From: Oscillospiraceae bacterium
Lineage (GTDB): Bacteria > Bacillota > Clostridia > Oscillospirales > Oscillospiraceae
Reading direction: 5' to 3'
DNA: 9,444 nt
NCBI GenBank assembly: GCA_017435245.1
Contig: JAFSFK010000116.1
Span: forward strand, 1 to 9,444
Made by a program: the position numbers and the translations under genes. Position 1 is the first letter of the stretch. Every line of letters starts with the position of its first letter. The notes beneath the pieces were generated by a model. It made no database searches. It was given only the letters and a program-made list of their open reading frames with translations, and was not told the DNA's origin. Below, in pieces: positions 6,780-9,444 of this stretch.

Positions 6780-7538
6780 CTACGTTTTTTTACCAAGCCT
6801 TTGATAATGCGATGGGGCTACTCCAAAACGCTGCTTGAAGATCTTTGAAAAATTATAGATATCGGAATACCCCACGGAAATGGCGGTGGTGGTAACGCCG
6901 TATCCCCGTGAAAGAAAGGTTTTCGCCTGTTTCATCCGGTATTCGATCAAATATTGCTGGGGTGAGATCCCCATTTTCTCCGAAAATATTTTGGAAAAAT
7001 AGGTTCGCTCCAGATGAACCCTGTCTGCCATTTGCGCAACGGTCAAGGGGGTCATATACTGCCAGTGGATCAGGTTCAGCACCGTATCCACCGGGTCCTC
7101 CTTGGTCCTGCGCTCCTCCATCAGAAAGGAAAACAGCTCCCACAGCTGGGCAAGGATAAATTCCGTCTTGCCGTTATGCAGATCGTGGCAGGCTTTCATA
7201 TGCTGAAAAATACGCAATGCCCCCGGGATGTGGTAAGTATCCTTCAGCGGCAGCGGCGGTGTTCCGGTAAAGCCCACCCAAATATATTCCCAGGGGTCCT
7301 CCGAATCCGCTTCGTAATAGGTTTCCGCATAGGGTGGAATGACAAACATCATACCGCCGGAGAGCACATACTCTTTTTCATTGATTTGAAAAATACCCTT
7401 CCCGGAAACAACAAAATGAAAAAGCCAATGGGTCCGCATGGCAGGACCAAAGCCGTGGGAGCGTTCGCAGGATTCAAAGCCAAACTGAACCGGATTGATT
7501 CCCTTATAATTTTTATTAATAATGATCTCTGTATGCAT
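6780..7538 (-). CDS. AraC-family transcriptional regulator, probable regulator of melA
   Basis: The 252-residue protein has an N-terminal cupin-like sensing domain (about residues 1-130, with THWLFHFVVSGKGIFQIN at 36-53 and a proline-rich strand VIPPY at 66-70). Its C-terminal AraC DNA-binding domain has two helix-turn-helix motifs (about 152-248): LTVAQMADRVHLERTYFSKIF is the first, and VTTTAISVGYSD followed by FSKIFKQRFGVAPSHYQR is the second with the family signature. The open frame runs upstream to 7814, but that extension would overlap melA and has no ribosome site. The start at 7536-7538 has GGAG six bases upstream and gives a normal family length. It is divergent from the alpha-galactosidase gene, the usual layout for a sugar-responsive AraC activator. 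The ligand, probably an alpha-galactoside or a product of it, is inferred from context. No clear terminator follows. Confidence 0.93.
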   Translation of the reverse strand: MHTEIIINKNYKGINPVQFGFESCERSHGFGPAMRTHWLFHFVVSGKGIFQINEKEYVLSGGMMFVIPPYAETYYEADSEDPWEYIWVGFTGTPPLPLKDTYHIPGALRIFQHMKACHDLHNGKTEFILAQLWELFSFLMEERRTKEDPVDTVLNLIHWQYMTPLTVAQMADRVHLERTYFSKIFSEKMGISPQQYLIEYRMKQAKTFLSRGYGVTTTAISVGYSDIYNFSKIFKQRFGVAPSHYQRLGKKT

Positions 7539-7544
7539 ACCGAT

Positions 7545-7548
7545 CTCC
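7545..7548 (-). promoter_or_regulatory. Ribosome binding site that fixes the AraC start
   Basis: GGAG on the minus strand is six bases before the ATG at 7536-7538. It supports this start over in-frame starts further upstream, which would run into melA. Confidence 0.75.
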
Positions 7549-7580
7549 AAAAAACAACAAAATGATAAATCACGTATCTC

Positions 7581-7610
7581 ATAATAACATTTTCTTTCAA
7601 CCCCTGTCAA
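7581..7610 (-). promoter_or_regulatory. Promoter of the AraC regulator gene
   Basis: On the minus strand a perfect TTGACA (7605-7610) lies 18 bases from TATTAT (7581-7586), giving a leader of about 36 bases. The same strand shows TTGACAG and TTGAAAG ten bases apart (7610 and 7600), a possible half-site pair for the regulator. Its -35 box lies inside the core of the melA promoter on the other strand. Confidence 0.75.
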
Positions 7611-7618
7611 GCTATAAT
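7590..7618 (+). promoter_or_regulatory. Promoter of melA with perfect -10 and poor -35
   Basis: A perfect TATAAT (7613-7618) lies 29 bases before the melA start. The position 17 bases upstream reads TTTTCT (7590-7595), a poor -35 box. A strong -10 with a weak -35 is typical of promoters that need an activator, which fits the divergent AraC gene. The site overlaps the regulator's own promoter. Confidence 0.65.
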
Positions 7619-7634
7619 GAAGAAAACGATTTAT

Positions 7635-7640
7635 GGAGGT
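7635..7640 (+). promoter_or_regulatory. Ribosome binding site that fixes the melA start
   Basis: GGAGGT is seven bases before the ATG at 7648. The in-frame ATG at 7633 overlaps this site and has none of its own, so the shorter protein is preferred. It also begins at the conserved MKLTFLGAGST. Confidence 0.88.
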
Positions 7641-7647
7641 CACCAAA

Positions 7648-8967
7648 ATGAAGCTAACTTTCCTGGGTGCGGGCAGCACCATTTTCGCAAGAAACGTGAT
7701 CGGCGACTGTATGTGTTCCGAGGTCCTGCGTGACAGCACCTTTGCCTTATACGACATCGACGGCGCTCGGATCGAAGAAAGCAGAACCATTTTAGAGGCG
7801 ATCCGCAAGAGCACCGGCGGCTATGGCCGCATCGAGTGCTATGTGGGCGAGGAAAACCGCAAGGCTGCCCTCAAGGATGCGGATTTTGTTGTAAACGCCA
7901 TTGCGGTCGGCGGCTATGACCCCTGCACCATCATCGATTTTGAGATCCCCAAAAAGTACGGTCTGCAGCAGACCATCGGTGACACCCTGGGAATCGGCGG
8001 CATTATGCGTGCCCTGCGTACCATCCCCGTGATGCAGAGCTTTGCTGACGATATGGCCGAGGTTTGCCCCAACGCTCTGCTTTTGAACTACACCAACCCC
8101 ATGGCAATGCTCTCCGGATATATGCAGCGCTACACCCCCGTCAACACGGTGGGTCTTTGCCACAGCGTTCAGGTCTGCTCCGAGGGTCTTTTGAAGGCGC
8201 TGGGTATGGAAGATAAGCTGGACGGCAGAAAAGAGATCATCGCCGGCATCAACCATATGGCCTGGCTTCTGGAGATCAAAGACAAAAACGGCGTGGATCT
8301 GTATCCCGAGATCAAGTCCAGAGTGGATGCCTACCTGGCCAAGCCTGACGCTACCGACAAGGTAAGAATGGACTACATCAAGCATTTCGGCTACTACTGC
8401 ACCGAGTCCAGTGAGCACAACGCCGAATACAATATGTTCTACATCAAGAGCAAATACCCCGAGCTGATCGAAAGATACAATATTCCCATCGATGAATACC
8501 CCCGCAGATGTGTAGAGCAGATCGAAGGCTGGCGCAAGGAATATGAGGAGATCCTGGAAAAGGGCGTAAAGGAACACACCAGAAGCCATGAATATGCCTC
8601 CAGAATCATGGAAGCCATCGTCACCGGCAATCCCTACCAGATCGGCGGCAACGTGCTGAACAAGGGGCACCTGATCTCCAACCTGCCGGAGGATGCCTGT
8701 GTGGAAGTGCCTTGTATGGTAAACGGCAGCGGTGTTCACCCCTGCTTCGTCGGTGCCCTGCCCGTGCAGTGCGCTGCCATGAATATGACCAATATCAATG
8801 TGCAGCTTCTGACCATCGAAGCCGCCGCAACCAAAAAGAAGGAGCATATTTATCAGGCTGCTATGCTGGATCCCCACACAGCCAGCGAGCTGGACATCGA
8901 TACCATCAAGAAGATGGTGGACGATCTGATCGAAGCCCACGGCAATTATTTGCCCAAATACTGCTAA
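7648..8967 (+). CDS. melA: Alpha-galactosidase, glycoside hydrolase family 4 (MelA)
   Basis: The 439-residue protein follows Escherichia coli MelA (about 451 residues) closely along its length. It hydrolyses alpha-galactosides such as melibiose in the cytoplasm by the NAD+- and Mn2+-dependent redox mechanism of GH4. Visible landmarks are the nucleotide-binding GAGST (7-11), ALYDID (33-38), DADFVV (77-82), GDTLGIGGIMRALRTIP (111-127), NPMA (150-153), CHSV (171-174), GINHMA (200-205), ESSEH (253-257) and MLDPHTA (406-412). C171 and H203 are the expected metal ligands. CHSV is the GH4 signature of alpha-galactosidases, rather than the CDMP or CNVP motifs of phospho-glucosidases, so the substrate is probably not phosphorylated. 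The protein has no signal peptide. It is transcribed alone, opposite the AraC regulator, and ends in a strong terminator. No sugar transporter is in the window. Confidence 0.95.
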   Translation: MKLTFLGAGSTIFARNVIGDCMCSEVLRDSTFALYDIDGARIEESRTILEAIRKSTGGYGRIECYVGEENRKAALKDADFVVNAIAVGGYDPCTIIDFEIPKKYGLQQTIGDTLGIGGIMRALRTIPVMQSFADDMAEVCPNALLLNYTNPMAMLSGYMQRYTPVNTVGLCHSVQVCSEGLLKALGMEDKLDGRKEIIAGINHMAWLLEIKDKNGVDLYPEIKSRVDAYLAKPDATDKVRMDYIKHFGYYCTESSEHNAEYNMFYIKSKYPELIERYNIPIDEYPRRCVEQIEGWRKEYEEILEKGVKEHTRSHEYASRIMEAIVTGNPYQIGGNVLNKGHLISNLPEDACVEVPCMVNGSGVHPCFVGALPVQCAAMNMTNINVQLLTIEAAATKKKEHIYQAAMLDPHTASELDIDTIKKMVDDLIEAHGNYLPKYC

Positions 8968-8970
8968 TCA

Positions 8971-8999
8971 AAAAGGGAGAGCCGGTGGCTCTCCCTTTT
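8971..8999 (+). terminator. Intrinsic terminator of melA
   Basis: A perfect 13-bp stem pairs AAAAGGGAGAGCC (8971-8983) with GGCTCTCCCTTTT (8987-8999) around loop GGT, followed by a pyrimidine-rich stretch (GCTTTTCTCCTTTTC). It starts three bases after the melA stop codon. Confidence 0.93.
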
Positions 9000-9016
9000 G
9001 CTTTTCTCCTTTTCTG

Positions 9017-9228
9017 CGCCGCCCGCAAAGGCCCCCTTGCCTAAAGGGGGCTGGCACCGAAGGTGACTGGGGGATACTGATGCCGCAAAGCGGCATATCG
9101 TCCTGCGGACGATTATCCCTCCACCGCTTATGCGGTCCCCCTCCCTCTAGGCGAGGGAGGCTTTTGCGCCTACGATCCTTTTACAAATTACACTGTTCGT
9201 ATCTGTAAACGGGAGAAGATTATACTGT
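9017..9228 (+). repeat. Dispersed palindromic repeat, copy 3
   Basis: This has the same structure and orientation as copy 2. The hairpin body 9017-9165 differs from 2387-2535 at one base (9131). The tail differs more: about eight substitutions in 45 bases and one extra base, though TTTTACA (9179-9185), TGTAAA (9204-9209) and ATTATA (9219-9224) are kept. It begins 17 bases after the melA terminator. It carries no gene. Confidence 0.9.
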
Positions 9229-9304
9229 CCTTTCAAAAACAAAAAACAACACTATTATATTTACAGAGGATCTTTCGCCTCCCCTGCATTCGCTAAATTC
9301 CGGT

Positions 9305-9326
9305 TTATCGAGCTGACGCTCGATAA
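9305..9326. repeat. Perfect 9-bp hairpin beside the right-edge inverted repeat
   Basis: TTATCGAGC (9305-9313) and GCTCGATAA (9318-9326) pair perfectly around loop TGAC. No T-run follows on either strand, so it does not look like a terminator. It directly abuts the inverted-repeat element at 9328-9443 and may be part of it. The 75 bases between repeat copy 3 and this hairpin are AT-rich, with nothing recognisable. Confidence 0.7.
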
Positions 9327-9327
9327 T

Positions 9328-9443
9328 AATTGAAAATGGAAAATGGAAAATTGAAAATGATTGTGTCGGCTACGCCGACGATTTAAATTATTTTCCGAAG
9401 GAAAATACAACAATTTTCAACTTTCAACTTTCAATTTTCAATT
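9328..9443. repeat. MITE-like nested inverted-repeat element
   Basis: The left arm (9328-9364), built of AATTGAAAATGG-like words, is the imperfect reverse complement of the right arm (9410-9443), built of TTTTCAACTTTCAA-like words. Between them lie two perfect small hairpins: GTCGGC/GCCGAC with loop TAC (9365-9379) and ATTTTCC/GGAAAAT with loop GAA (9390-9406). It has no coding capacity. The element ends one base before the window edge and could continue. I recall similar AATTGAAAATTG-type palindromes as common in Clostridia. Confidence 0.82.
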
Positions 9444-9444
9444 C

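Noticed and set aside
6764..6781. A terminator for the AraC gene
   Set aside because: Only a 5-bp stem (AGGGA/TCCCT) with an 8-base loop and no T-run on the minus strand; it also overlaps the end of the gene.
7621..7634. A catabolite-repression (cre) site between the melA promoter and start
   Set aside because: Only six of the nine fixed bases of the cre consensus match, and the dyad is poor.
7539..7814. N-terminal extension of the AraC regulator to an upstream ATG at 7814
   Set aside because: It would overlap the divergent melA start and promoters, has no ribosome site, and is not part of the AraC/cupin fold.
7792..8940. A 382-codon minus-strand open frame inside melA
   Set aside because: melA matches a characterised enzyme family over its whole length; the antisense frame has no ribosome site or family features.

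Overview
The window looks like a piece of a low-to-mid GC, spore-forming Clostridia genome, most likely a gut member of the Oscillospirales/Ruminococcaceae type. This is inferred from the SpoVT-like start at the left edge, the strong AGGAGG-type ribosome sites, the PNTGD-type sortase signal on a large surface protein, and several families of dispersed palindromic repeats of the kind common in such genomes. No rRNA, tRNA, CRISPR array, transposase, integrase or phage gene was seen.

Layout. Bases 1-28 hold only the first nine codons of a minus-strand SpoVT/AbrB-type regulator. Bases 50-247 are a palindromic repeat (copy 1), followed by a terminator and a minus-strand B12-binding-type radical SAM enzyme (331-2043) with its own consensus promoter at 2095-2123. 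Bases 2124-2667 hold no gene: they are a chain of short palindromes, repeat copy 2 (2387-2597) and a terminator. A 1315-residue secreted, sortase-anchored surface protein occupies 2668-6615 on the minus strand. It has a nine-copy GGTF solenoid, several Ig-like/MBG-type repeats, a helical stalk and a PNTGD anchor. Its leader contains a perfect 22-bp palindrome. An AraC-family regulator (6780-7538, minus) and a GH4 alpha-galactosidase, melA (7648-8967, plus), then diverge from overlapping promoters. The right edge (8971-9444) holds the melA terminator, repeat copy 3 and a nested inverted-repeat element of a second family.

How it works together. The only clear functional unit is the AraC regulator and melA pair: a sugar-responsive regulator next to a cytoplasmic alpha-galactosidase, each transcribed alone, with no transporter in view. 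The radical SAM enzyme and the surface protein each look monocistronic, with their own promoter and terminator, and nothing here links them to a substrate or partner. No new multi-gene system is evident. The most interesting signals are the mosaic repeats (copies 2 and 3 share the hairpin body, copies 1 and 2 share the tail), their placement beside intrinsic terminators, the palindrome in the surface-protein leader, and the 15/17-residue solenoid rhythm.
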